A stretch of 64,000 nucleotides of DNA from Fratercula arctica (GCA_947846985.1 CANTUZ010000005.1:55512389-55576388), one strand, 5' to 3'; numbered from the stretch's first letter, positions 38,505-50,675 are shown. Notes: generated from the sequence alone by a model not told the origin. Numbers and translations are program-made.

Positions 38505-38668
38505 TCACGCAGTGCTGAGAGTCAGCCGGGGTCTCAGCTCTGACAAATTTGCATCTCTTTGAATGTGACGCTTGAAAAAAGCCGGAGCTGCTAGATTAAA
38601 TTTTTTTTTTTTTTTTTCCGTCGAGAAAATGAGAAAAGCCTCTATCTCTCCGCCGAGTCTACTGGGAA
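38493..38668 (+). promoter_or_regulatory. Duplicated non-coding block, copy B
   Basis: Second copy of the block at 34,286-34,449, about 4.2 kb downstream and in the same orientation. The shared core is 38,528-38,564, with the octamer at 38,547-38,554 and CTTTGAA at 38,557-38,563. The block then follows copy A through 'ctagattaaatt', 'gagaaaatgagaaa' and 'gatctttat'. A T17 run at about 38,601-38,617 has expanded where copy A has a short T stretch. No open frame. Regulatory function is inferred from retention of the core, not shown. Confidence 0.6.
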
Positions 38669-39873
38669 GATCTTTATTCTGATTCTTGTTAGAATTGTTT
38701 ATCACCCTGACAGACCAGACTCGGACGAGATAAAGGCGCTGCTCCATCACGGGGCCTGACAGTGGTAGGACATGCAGAGAAATGAAAGGAGCAGGGGAAA
38801 ATATTATTAATAGATGCCGACTTGATTTGCCTCTATGGCACGTCAAGGAAGGAAGGGAGGGGGGAGCCACGGCTTGATTGCAAGCCTATGAAGTTCTGTC
38901 CAAAAAAGAAGCTATTTTTCATTAAGTGATAGAAGGGCTTTTTTCATGTTCTTTCCTGAGGAGCTGATAACTTATGCAGTTTATTCTAACCCTGCTGATT
39001 TCTGTCAGGGAAAGAAAACTCCTGAAAGATGGCTCCAGCTCGTCCTTTTCAGAGAAGGAGGCTGTCTTGTCAAAAATGGTAGCAAAGCATTAAAGCCCCG
39101 GCCTTGACTCCTGCAAGGTCCTCAGGATGCGATTGGGTGTGCATGTGCCGCTGAGCATGGCAGGGGTCGGGGGAGGAAGGCGTTATTATGTACCCGCTAT
39201 GGCCCTCCGAGGGGGAAAAAAAAAAATCAAAATATATATATATATATATATGCAGAGGAGTGCTTGCATATATGCACGTGCACACATGCACCACATACAC
39301 GGGGGCTTTGTGCGTTTGAGCGTACATGCAGAACCGTTCGTTCTGCTGCCTAATTACTCTGCAATTAGTAAAGGTTTGTCCGGTATGAGCACATGCCGGA
39401 TTTGAGAACAGGCGGCTGGTGTAGACTTAGAGCAGCCTCATCCAAAATGAATGTTAAAAAATGACCAGCTCCCTGCTACCTCCTGTACGCCAGGTCTCAC
39501 GTAGAAACACGACCGGCAAGATCAGCTCAGGGGCTCCTGCAGTGACGCTGACTCTGCTGTGACTGTCTCGTGTCTTCTGGGGCAAAATTGGCTCTACGTG
39601 GTCATTATTTCTCTTAGGATAGATTTTTATGAATGGGGAAAGTAGGAGTGAGAAATACTATTTGTGCGCATCATGACCATGTTATGTTATTCTTGGATCC
39701 TTCACATTTGCAGCTATGATCATTTGGGGTGTTCTCTGCAAACGCAGCGTTCAGAGGCATGAACATAGTTCCTTGCTTGTAATTATCTTGTTCTTCTCCA
39801 GAAAGGATTGTGTTTGGTCACCGTCTTAACTGAATTTTGAATACTGTAGAAATTAACTACTGGAGAAATGCAA
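38669..39873. other. Gene-free; (TA)n microsatellite
   Basis: A (TA)10 run lies at 39,232-39,251 next to A-rich sequence. The stretch 38,880-39,030 is repeat-free and could be conserved. No gene. Confidence 0.45.
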
Positions 39874-39897
39874 TTCCATTGCCTCAGGGCAATGGAA
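39874..39897. repeat. Perfect 10-bp-stem hairpin with 4-nt loop
   Basis: TTCCATTGCC and GGCAATGGAA are exact inverted copies around TCAG. In DNA or RNA this would be a compact stable hairpin. Confidence 0.9.
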
Positions 39898-40713
39898 CAG
39901 GTCTGTTTCTGTGACCCTGCTCTTTGAGATCACTTCTTGCTGGATCCATCCTGCAACATGTTGGTCATCTCTTGAGAAGCTATGAATGCTGCTGAGCTCT
40001 CTCTGCTTTCCGTAGCATAGGAGTGCTTAGCAGCCCAAGGGAATTAGCATTTCGCTGGTGGAAGGAGAGTGACTTTTTCTCTGGAAAGCTCGTGGACAGT
40101 CTGAGTGCTAGGCAGTCCATTTTCTCTTCCTTCTTCAGATTTTTCCTAAAGAGTTGTTCTTTATAGTAAGATCAATAAATGCTTGTAAAGTCTCAGATCT
40201 TTTTCATTCAGATGGCAATAAAAGAGGCATTACTGATGTTGTGTGTAAAAAGTGAAAAAAACTTAAATTCCACTAGGTAACGTGTCCCCACAGTGATATG
40301 CCCAGAGAATTCTAATCTTCACATTCTGTTCCCACTGCTGTTTGGGTTTTTTTTTTTTTGCTGTATCATACCCAGAGCTAAAGGGAATTCTTTTTAAAGT
40401 GCTTAAGAAAGACCTGCAGTATCTATCTAGCTAACTCCTGCCATGTCTCTCCCATACAGCCAGTGGCACAGTTCAAGTCTGGGATGGATTAATTTTCAAA
40501 TTCAGGTGTAGATGATAAAAGGGTGGCTGCTTGGGGAAAGTCCTGAAAACACCAACCTTAGGAACCACACAGATGCTTAGGTTAAGCCATTGCCTAGTTT
40601 GGGGTTAGGAAATATTTTTACGCCTACTATTTGGGTGATCTTCCTAACCTCTCCTGAAGGCTTCCCTTGACACACTGCAGCTTTTCTATTAAAGATCCTA
40701 AGCCTGTCATAAA
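39898..40713. other. Gene-free sequence
   Basis: Nothing supported apart from a T12 run near 40,348-40,359. Confidence 0.5.
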
Positions 40714-40732
40714 ACATCAGGCAGCCTGATGT
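40714..40732. repeat. 19-nt palindrome with single central base
   Basis: ACATCAGGC and GCCTGATGT are exact inverted copies around one A. Confidence 0.9.
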
Positions 40733-40785
40733 GCCTGGTGTTGTAGGAGGATTATGGACTGCTGTGCACTAAATGGATGTGGCAC

Positions 40786-40837
40786 AGTTATCGGTACGCT
40801 GATAACTACATGGACTGGGTCTGATAACCCAGTTATC
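40786..40837. promoter_or_regulatory. Symmetric cluster of four GATA motifs
   Basis: Within 52 bases there are TTATC (40,788-40,792), GATAA (40,801-40,805), GATAA (40,823-40,827) and TTATC (40,833-40,837). They form two inverted pairs: AGTTATC/GATAACT with an 8-nt spacer and GATAAC/GTTATC with a 3-nt spacer. Paired GATA sites are known binding arrangements for GATA factors. That a GATA protein acts here is inference. Confidence 0.4.
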
Positions 40838-41433
40838 CAGCTGTCTATTCCTTACGTTGCATGAGAATCCTCACGCAAATCAGTTGATTTAAAATTAAGG
40901 CCATTTTAATCTACTTCTGAATGGTGGTCTAGTTATTGTGGCAAAACCGCAATAATTAAATGTAAGGGTGCTGGAGAGCTTGGCCAGGAGCATGGAGGGA
41001 GAGCACAGCCTTTGCTCAAAAGATCTCATGGCAAGTAGAGGGGACCTGCGAGCTGGGAAGGGGGAAGCAGCTCTCGTAGGTCGATGTTCTGACATGCAAA
41101 GACAGACACTGAAAACTTCCAGCTCGTGTCCTTTCTACATTTTCTATGTTTACTTACCAGGCTGACGGCTGTGAATTCCCAAGAACCTTGTGCATGGGTG
41201 ATTTGTTCTGACTTCGGGGGCTACACAAACATTTTGAGAAAGCCTACATGGGCTCCATATGAGGAGCCTTCTGGTAAAACATGATGATGAATTACAATAG
41301 GTATTTGTTGACAGTGTAATGCTAGAAGTATCGTGTGAGCTCAGGATGATGTTATACTTGGTTCTGTACAAAGCAAAAAGTCTACACGCAGCAGACAGCC
41401 AAAGGATGGGAGAAAAGAAGTATAATGACTAAC
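40838..41433. other. Gene-free sequence
   Basis: Nothing supported. Confidence 0.5.
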
Positions 41434-41570
41434 TTTTTATAGCTGAGGATCTGCAGGCTGTTGATTCCGAGCAGCCCAAGATCACACAGAAAGTCTGTGG
41501 AAGGGTTGAATGCTTGAACTGAGATCTTTAGTCCTAGTTCATTTTCTTACCCACAGCACAGCCCTTCCTC
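41434..41570 (+). mobile_element. MIR-type SINE, degraded
   Basis: The most diagnostic part is 'cccaagatcacacagaaagt', followed by 'ggaagggttgaatgcttgaactgag' in altered form and a 'cttacccacagcac' tail. These match the MIR sequence for the core and 3' half in order. The 5' part is heavily diverged. Confidence 0.75.
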
Positions 41571-41814
41571 AGCCCAGCTGAGGGTGGCCCAGGTCTGTTT
41601 TGGCTGAGCCACGCTCACCATATCACGTTCCGTTGTAACATAGACATGCAAAGCAATTTAGAAAGGCCCCCTTTTTTATGACTACAACTAATTTACCCAA
41701 GTTCTGTGAGAAAGTATCATGACGTAGGTAGGGATTTGCCTCTTTTTTTTAACTGCAATTGTTTACATTACTCCAGCGACAAAGAAGGATATTGTTAATG
41801 AAACTTTAAGAAAG
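41571..41814. other. Gene-free sequence
   Basis: Nothing identifiable between the MIR and block C. Confidence 0.5.
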
Positions 41815-42030
41815 GAGGTTGAGTTATGCATCCCCAAAGTCCTCCATTTGCATAGTTTTAGAAAGTGGATATATTTGGCAGGCGTTCTCTTTATTCAGCC
41901 ATGGGTTTGGCACATGCCAGAGCACAGAGGCTGAGTGAGCATCATGCAGCAATTTAAACTGAGAAAACAGATGTGGTTTTGCATTTTGGTATGTGTGGAG
42001 TCTCAGGCTACCATGAAAATATCTTTGGGT
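41815..42030 (+). promoter_or_regulatory. Duplicated non-coding block, copy C
   Basis: The first 68 bases (from GAGGTT at 41,816) align without gaps to 43,909-43,976 with about 52 identities by eye, and differences are mostly transitions. Further on, 'gtatgtgtggagt' and 'accatgaaaat' recur in the other copy after a deletion. It contains a perfect octamer ATTTGCAT at 41,846-41,853. No coding potential. It is a second local duplication, unrelated in sequence to blocks A and B. Enhancer identity is inferred only. Confidence 0.5.
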
Positions 42031-43904
42031 AATCAGCACACCCAAACTGCACAGTTCGCATGTTGATACCTTATAGTTATGCTACAAAAGGAAATATTTT
42101 ACTAAATCTTTTCTTTTTTCTTTCGTATTTTTTTTTGTTTAGTTATGCTGCTCCAAATTAACTCAGTCTTATGAATAATTATAATTGAATTTTTGAGGAT
42201 TCATTTTATTTCACACAATCATCCAGGAGTTCGGGTCCTTGTATGCATTATCCAGATCCTTGGATCTATAAAATCGGAATGAGAGAGGGTGACATTACAA
42301 GATTTTTTTGTAATCATTCCATACGAGCGGACTGCAAAACCTAGGAGAAAGAAATTTTCTTCTGGTATTTCGGCACTTCTAAATCTGAGTGGGAGCCTAC
42401 ACAGTTTGCAAAAACTGATGAAAAAGTGAGTTAGCTAAGCAGTGTTGAACACAGCAAAAAATATTTGCTTGGAAATCAGTTCAAATACAGACTAAAGAAC
42501 TGGTGATTGGAGAGCAAATTTAACATAAGGGATTTAAGACCCGTTCCCCTATCACTGGCAGAATTCCCTTGATTTAAACACATGTCAGTTCAGGTCAATA
42601 AAAGGCAGTTACTTTTTTTGTATGATGATAAGTATGAAGCCCTGAATAATGTCTGGAACATGTTTATTGCTGATTTTTGTCTGAATTAGTTGTGGAAAAT
42701 AGTAATTTTTGCATTGTCATACAATCTCTTACTAGATCATGTTAAGTGCGATGGTTTCAAGTTGTTAAAGAAGGAAGTTAAGGCTATTAAATCACAATTT
42801 CTGTGTAATTATGGAAAACACACACATTTGTACTTTATGATAGCTATTGGTTTGCTAGATTTTTTACAAGATTGTGTGGAAACAGTACTACTAATATGTT
42901 CACAGCACTAAATTTTCAACGGAAAAAGCAATTGTAGATCACTTCAGGGCAATCTGCAAGCAAGGCTTAAAAAGTAAGAGGGAAAGTAGCTGTAAAGTTG
43001 CTGGCTGGCCAAGTAAAATGATTTATATCCACACCGACTGTCCAGTGGGGCAGCTACAGTGAACGTTTCCTCTTTAGTCCCTACTTTAATCAATCTAATT
43101 TGTTTTCCCACAGAAAGTTGTGCATATATGGTTCTAATTTATAAATGTGGCCCTAAAGGTGTTAATTAAGATTGTATTTTTAATATCACCTGTTACTAGA
43201 AAGGAGTTAATACTTCATAACCATTTATCTACAAATTTGACCTTTTTTGTCTCCTTCTGGAAGGGTCTGCAATCGGGCTGCAGGCTTTGCAAAAAAAAAA
43301 CGGTCAGCAAAAATGCTTTAGCAGATTATTTTGACTATTTCTGACGTTTGGAAAGCAGATTTCAATGGATGTAACAGATGTAACCGTCCATCACAACTGG
43401 CTACTTCAAGCCCAGTGAAGGCCAGGTTTAACAATGCCAGTTCAAGGAAATGTACGTAGAGGTCCATCTATTTCTGCAGAGCCTACAAGAAAGTGCTTCT
43501 GGGACATCCTGATCACTGACAGGGTCCTGGATAAAGTCTTCATTCATCTCTCTCATTGAAATGTGATTTAAACTTTGCTTCTCCGGACACATCAAAGAAT
43601 GGAGAGGTCATTCATTTGCTTCCAAAAAGAAATATGTTAGGGTAGCTGAAGTGGCTTATTACCAACAGCCACAATATGTACCTCCCACTCCAAAAATGGC
43701 ATGAATAGAACAATTGTAAAAAAACACTCTCTTAAAACTATTTTTCAGCATCCCAGTGACTCAATTTCTTAAGTAATCAACTTTAAGGTGAAGGAAAGAC
43801 TGACAATATGTGTGCTCTTATTGCGGGGAGCAGAAGAGTGGGGGAAAGCTGTCCTTTGATTTTGGTTCGTATTCAGGGAACAGCCTGGGTTAATAATTTA
43901 AAGG
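42031..43904. other. Gene-free sequence
   Basis: About 42,240-42,290 has a faint 'gatctataaaatcggaatgag' stretch that recalls an antisense MIR, too short to call. Nothing else is identifiable. Confidence 0.45.
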
Positions 43905-44050
43905 TAGGAAGTTAATTTATGCGTCCCTGAAATCCTCCTTTTGTGCAGTTTTAGAAAATGCATACATGTGACAGGATATCTCATTGTTCTCGGGATGTGT
44001 TATCGTGTATATGTGGAGTAGCTTTAGTGCGATATGAAATGCAAATTTGC
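43905..44050 (+). promoter_or_regulatory. Duplicated non-coding block, copy D
   Basis: Counterpart of block C, about 2.1 kb downstream and in the same orientation. The octamer position of block C is mutated here, but a perfect octamer in the opposite orientation (ATGCAAAT, 44,039-44,046) lies near the right end, inside the 10-bp palindrome GCAAATTTGC (44,041-44,050). The block shares the 'agttttagaaa' and 'tatgtggagt' sections with C. Sequence drift makes the outer limits approximate. Confidence 0.5.
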
Positions 44051-47000
44051 CTCACTTTGTTCTTGCCACTTTTATGAATATTAAAAGTATGGATAAAGTA
44101 ATTGTGAACACTTTTGGAAAAGGTCTTTAGCTCCTAATTTCAGTGCTATAAAGTTTTTATGTTGGTGCAGTAGAAAAAAAAATTGAAAATTTTACCAGCT
44201 TATATTGGCATGAATGTAAGAAATTTAATTGAAAATTTGCATTTTGAGTGCACTCTGAGTGGAACTTTATGATGGCATGAAACCCTAGTGCCAATAAATA
44301 GCGCAACAGCCTCCGAGGCCAAACCGGTGTAGTTCATTCATGTTAAGTCAAACAAAACATAGTCATTTAGGTGATTTTAGACCACCACTATCCTCGGTTA
44401 GCACCAAGTTCGTAATGGAAGAGGTTATCCTGGCCAGATAAGGCAGTTAGCAACACATGGGGTACCACCAGTGCCATCATCCTGAGTGCTGTGAGGCTGT
44501 ATCCCTCATAGCACCGATCCATCTTGATCCTCCCTGCTAAGTGGATTGGCTTGATGGGAAGCCTCTATCTAACACAGTTTCCACTCTCACTAGCAGATTC
44601 CTAGTTACAAGGGTGGCTCTAAGGCTGCCACGGCGTGACTCGTTTAACACTGTTAAGCACTACTTTTTTAAGCTATTCCTGATCATAGATATATGCTGCG
44701 TAGTGCTCCAGAAACTGAAGCTATGTTAAATCAACAGAATAGACTTGTTTAAAAAATTGTGGGAGACCAAAAGGCCAAGTCATTATTTTTGCATATGATT
44801 CTTTAATGTAAAAATAAAAACCCAGAGACTTTGCTTCCCCAGCATTCGTAGATGTTATACCTGTGCATTAAGTGCAGGCTCAAATACTTCATATTGCAAG
44901 ACAAATTATGGTGTAAGTACTAGACCAGACTATTACCATGTAAGACTACGGAATTGGTCCTTTAATTTAATAGCAGTGTAGCTGGGAAGCTGCGGACACA
45001 GAATCATTGGTCTTATTTGTTTAGATTATTCAAATAATAGCGTGAGTAATATTCACAGCTTGGGCTGAGATTCTTCTCTACTTTAACTCTTCTGAAAGCT
45101 GGACCTGTTTCAGGAATTAAACATATTTTCCTCCGTGCAGCTTTTAGGCTGCAGTTATAAAGCTCTTCATCAGCATGTAGTGACTTTGCTCATTTCTTTG
45201 ACAAAAGGCTGATAATCTGCACTAATGGCTTTGGCTGACTCATATGTTTAGTTCCCAACTGACTTTGACTGACACACTGAGGAATATTAGCAGTATGGAA
45301 ACGAAGGTTGATCACGGGAGGAGAGGGACAAGCATGCTGGGTGAAATCCTACATATCTTTACTTCCATTAGCGTTCATTTCTTTCTGAGGTTGGACTGCT
45401 TTTATATTACATTCCCTTTCCTGCTAACATAAATTCTCAGGTCCTAGACTGTGATCTTTGCAGTTAGAAGCTCCTCTCTAGACAGGTAGCTCTTTGGATT
45501 ATGTCTTCTCAGATGTAAAGTTTCCCTTGAGTGTGAACAGACTCTTATCCCTAAAGAGGAAGGTATGAAAAGTACGAAAATAATCTTCATTTTCCTTTGA
45601 AAATCATTCACACCCAGTACCTGGAATTATTACCACTTGGCTAGTTACCCACTTCATGAGCAAGGAGAGGCCCGTTTCCAGCTTGGACTGGGATTTTTGT
45701 TTGTTTTGATTTTGGGGTAGTGGTCTCTGGGGTGGTTCAGTCTTGAGCTTCTCTTCCATCGCCAACACTTGCAAAAGCTCATGAGAGCAGAATACCACAT
45801 TGGCATCTGACATCAAGTCCCGTGGAAAGCAACCATTTCCAACAACAGCAACAACTGCAGGTGAACTGCACACCACCTTTTATTCCACTTATCAACGTGA
45901 GAATACAGACCCTGAGACATAAAGATGGTGATAAGTTCTGCACAGAAGAAATTGCAAATAGCGTAGACCTTTAGGGGTCTCAGTAACAGGTGCCAAAGAA
46001 CAGGACAGGATTAAATGAACAGTGATCTAAGATGTACCTACACACAAATTCAGAAGGATAAACACTGGCTGAAACTAGGCCTAGCATGTGGGCTGTCCTT
46101 GAGCAAAAGGGTTGGAGGCTGAGGGATAGGTTTCACTACTAATTTAGACATCGTTTAAAACAAAATTTGACTAAAATATAAAATTAAAAGAATAAAATCA
46201 GTGTAAAAATTCATCATTTCAAAGTTTGAAAACAGTCTTTGGCTTCCATGGGCAATTAGAAGTGATTTACAGGGCAGAGGGGCACACGGGCAAGTCAGCA
46301 AAAGTTTTGAGTCAAGAGGATGTCGCCTGTGCAAAAGTTAAAACTTCTGCTTAAGTACTTTGCTTGCATTAGGCAAATGTATCCCTCCTGTTTCTCAGCA
46401 GGATCTCCACAAGCACAGGTGGGGAGACTGGTTTGGCTTTGCAGAGGTGGCACGATATAAAACCTTTTTCACAGCCAGGAGAAATGACAATTAGTGGACC
46501 TGAATGGAGCTTTTGGAGTTTTCCACGACAGGGGCCTCCAAAGCATGCGCATTTGGTCAGTCCCAAACAACAGTCCGAAAAGTCACTATGTGAAATATTT
46601 ATTCCTGTTTTAAGCCCAGTTTCTTTCCTTGAGAAAGCTATATGGTCTTTCACATGCATGAGATTCAGAGAGGAATTTAAGCTTGGTTCTAGTTTATTGG
46701 CAGGTGATTTTGAGGAACAGCATACTAATAAAGAAAGAAAACATTAAAGAATTCCCACCTGGAAATACCTACCTATCTTAATAAGATTGCTTTACATAAA
46801 AGTCTGAAGTCTTTTGAGATTAATGAGGCCTGTTTACTTTCCACTTCATTTTGAGCCCCCTCTACTGCATGAGTCAAATCAAAGGCTGAGAACTTCAGTA
46901 TGGGAAACTGAAAAAGAAATTGATAAGTCAAAAGCCAGTTACTGAGCTGGATTTGAAGTCTGTCTATCTCCCTGTCTTTGCAAGGATTTGATCAGAAAGA

Positions 47001-48419
47001 CTGGAAGACAACTTATTCATTTAAAAAAATGAGGAAGGAAAGAAAAGGTCTCTGTGGCTCCACGGACAATTATATACATGTATACATAGAAGTATAAAAC
47101 ACGTGTGATGTTACATATCGGTTTGCAGTGGTGCAGTGGTATTGTATAGACGGAGACGTAAACCTGTCAATTCAGGTTTTATTGCAAGGAGTGCCAGATG
47201 CACTGTCCAGGAGCTCCGACATACCAGCCTGCGCCGCCAGCCCGAGAGGCCAGGTCAGGGCTTTCCTCTGCTGCTTTCACAGTCTTCACACTTGATAGAC
47301 TCATGTTCCCACACTCTAAGTGCCGCGGCCTCCCTCTGTGAGTTTTTGGCTTTTGATAAAGATGCTATTGTGTATAACAACGTTCCTGTTTCTTAAGAGT
47401 TCCCCTATCGGCTGTAAGGAGCTCCTTAGGTGCTGACCTAAAACAGATGTAGTGAGCGCTCTTGTTTTCTACCCTTTAAATGTTTTAATGGTTTGTGTAT
47501 TTTAATTTTACCAGTCACTTAGCCTTCTCATTACATTCTGCTTCTCTCTCAGTTGCCTACAGGGGAGATGTGGAGAGAGAACCTTTCCCTTTCTCTTTCC
47601 AAAGGCAAATTAAAAGAAGATCATAGGAAAATTTACACGCCATGGTGTGACTGTGGACAACAAAGCTTGCTCTTCTTTGTCAGGACCTGTCAGCTCTGTT
47701 TCAAACGTTGTACGAGAGCGCTGTGCTCAGGCTGCCCGCCTCCTGTTTGGGGAGGTGCAGTGATCTCTGGTTCCTTGGGTGTCACCACTGAAATGGCCAT
47801 GAACAAGGCTGACAGCACGACCTGGCACCCAGAAAGGTGTCTGAATGTATAAAGATCTCAGGATGAAAATAAAGTGAAGATAGATTCATCTTCGCTATCT
47901 TTCAGAAGACAGTTACAGAAAAGAGATCAAATTAGATTGCAAGAAGCCTGGAAAGCTGGAAGGCCTGTAGCCTAGATTCCTGACACCATTAAATATTACC
48001 CTATGTTTGCATGGTTTTTATCACTTCTCCTCAAGGTTTCCATTCAATCGCAGAAAATACAATGAAATAAAAAACACATGGTGGGATTTTAAAAAGCCTT
48101 CCTGACTTTTTGAGACTCTCAGCTAAAAGTTACATTGACAACTGGCTGATAAAGTTTGACATGCCAAAGCTCAGTCTTTTTGAGTTACGGAAACTCCACA
48201 GGAGTTATCCTCCCATCAGAAAAGGGTTTTACACCTATTACAGAAAAGGAGAACAAAACAAAGTCCGTAGACACACTAAAATCCACCACCAGGCCATGAG
48301 AATTTTGCTTCCCCTCAATGACACTTTGCTGTGACTGTGGGCAGCAGATTGTGTTTGGATTGTCAGGGAAACAGTCGGGCCATTATTGTTGTTGTTTAAT
48401 TTTTGGTGGTTGAGGGTTG
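44051..48419. other. Gene-free sequence
   Basis: Short overlapping frames at 46,369-46,747 and 47,136-47,852 have no recognisable domain. The stretch 46,780-46,920 is repeat-free and could be conserved. No gene or RNA is supported. Confidence 0.5.
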
Positions 48420-48488
48420 TTTTTTTTTTTCTCCCTCCTAGCCAAAGTATTAAAAAAAAAAAAAAAAAAGAGGGGGGAAAAAAAAAAA
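48420..48488. repeat. Poly-T / poly-A simple sequence
   Basis: T11 (48,420-48,430), A18 (48,452-48,469), a G-rich step and A11 (48,478-48,488). The T and A runs can fold back on each other. No retroposon body adjoins. Confidence 0.9.
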
Positions 48489-50603
48489 GAACTCGATTTC
48501 TTCAACAAGCAGCTGCAATGACAGATGGCTGATGAATGCACTACCAGCAGTTCCAATGGAACTCGACTCCGTGGGAGTCGGGGCACCGCACACCTTCCAA
48601 AGGGCGCCACGGTAGTCGCTTGGGAAGGGGAGTGAGAGTCGGAATTTCTAACCATGGTGAAAATGTACTGAAGGAAGAGAACATGATGACAAGGGGTGAG
48701 AAAGGGAAGGGAGTGATTGAGATCCATCCAGCTGAGTCTTTATCCCCAAGGATGAATTAAGATGAAATAGGGGCCCGGAGCCATAAAAACTTCAGGACTA
48801 CTTTAAAAATAATGCCAACTCTGCTAAAACATATCATCTTAGCCACCCACTTGCCATTAGGCTTTGTTGATCTATCTTCCCTAGCCCCTAGATGGACTCC
48901 TCCTCTCTCTATTCTTTCTATACACTTTTTTCCTCTCTTTCCCGTTCCTCCTTTTCCCATAGCTATCTCTTCCTAGCCTCATGACTGTGTGTGACTGAAG
49001 GAAATAGCTAGGCTGATGCTCTTCTCAAAGCTGCTTCCTGATGCCTGTCAGATGTCCCCCATGAGCCTTCCTTAGCATCCCAGGGTCTGGCAATCCCCAT
49101 TCAGCCCTGCATAGTGTCCTCCCTTGTAGTGCTCAGACTTGAAAAAATAGTTTGCCCTGGGCAGTTACCATCCCTTTGTCCAAAGCTGCCCCACTGAAAT
49201 GGGTAGTCAGCAAAATTTATGACCTTCGGTTGGGAGCCCTGTGCCAGGTGTGGGAATTTCTGCTCCTACTGCCTGTGAGTGGAGATGCCTGCTACACGCC
49301 TGCTCACTGTGGAGGCAGAAACACAACAGGAAGGAACACAAGCCCCGCTCTCTGAAAGGAGTCAGCAGGGAAATGTGAGCAGGCACTTTCCTGCATCAAG
49401 CAGAACATCATAACCTGCAAGACGCCCAGCCTGTCATGGTCCCCAAGACAGTGCAGTTACCCCTTTCTTCACCTCCCCGTGTGAAGAATGAGGTAAAAAG
49501 AAAAGAACTGCTGGCAGCTGGAAAAGCAACAGGGGTTTGCAACAGGGCAGTGAGTAAACGAGGAACAAAACTCCTCGAGCAGTAAATGTACTGTGTAAAC
49601 ATAAACAATAGCAACAAGCAAGACACATATTCCAAATCCATCTCCAGTGAGAATCAATTATGTTATATCCGATGAATCAGAGGAGGGGGTTGGTGAGAGA
49701 GAACGGGGACCTATTATTATTTTCAAGTCAAGTCAACCAGCCAAGTCTGCAAACAAAAGCATTTTCTGTCTTTTTCTCTCTGTCTCATTGATGGTCTCCC
49801 CTTGTCTCTCTTCCTTGGCATATTTCCTGCAGTTCCCCCACCCAGCAGTAGTTATATACATCTGAATAACACTGCAGTTCAAACACCAAAAGAATTGTTT
49901 TCCTATGGTTTCTAAATGTCTTTTCTCTTTCCTCGTATTCATAATCCTGGCATAGGCAGTGCTTATCAAGGGGCGTTCTACATCAGAAAACTCAAGTGTG
50001 AGACCGTCTACGTGTGTGTGTGTTTGTGTGTGCTCACATGTACATGAATACGTGTGACCAACGAGGCAAGAAAATACTGCTGCAGATCATTAATGAAATA
50101 ATGATAGGTACTTCTTTTATACCTGTGGTCGTAAAAAGAAAGGGTAGGTTTTATTCTTGTGCCTGCACATCACTAACTAGTGCTAACACACACACTTTCT
50201 GTATCCCCAAAATCACAAAGTGGGAAATGAAAAGGGGAGGACGAAAAAGAGAGAATTGCTGGAAATGATTGTCTCTTAGGGTGTTCTCTAATAATGAGAA
50301 AGAAGCCCCACTTTGAACTCTTGATTCTTTGCCAGAGAACAAAAACCTTAAAACATTTTGCTACCTTTAATTGTATTACTCTTCTAGTAATCAATAAAGA
50401 TAAAAAAGGATCATTCTGTGTACAATATGAAATCACACAGGGTCTGATTATGTGGAGATAGATTCCACTTATCTGTCTCTAGGGGTAGCTTCTCTTGTAG
50501 TAGAAAACTCAATTTTTATTTGGATTTTAAAAATGTTTCAAATTATCCAGTCAATGCTACATGCATATTAAAAGATTTATTACCAAATATTCTCGTCTTG
50601 ATG
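48489..50603. other. Gene-free sequence
   Basis: A TGACAG MEIS/TGIF-type core at about 48,519-48,524 lies in a small repeat-free stretch. No gene or known repeat is supported. Confidence 0.45.
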
Positions 50604-50675
50604 TACTGGATCTATGCACCCAATTCCCACTAATGTTAATGGAACTGCATCTGTAAATCCCTGCACATCAAAGCA
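50604..50675 (+). repeat. Old amniote repeat fragment
   Basis: It shares with 57,226-57,300 the pattern 'cccactaatgttaatgg...tgcacatcaa...gcaaga'. The 'cccattnactttaatggg' core is typical of a dispersed old amniote repeat. Class not assigned. Confidence 0.4.

Noticed and set aside
42240..42290. Antisense MIR fragment
   Set aside because: Only about 20 bases resemble the family, too little to call.
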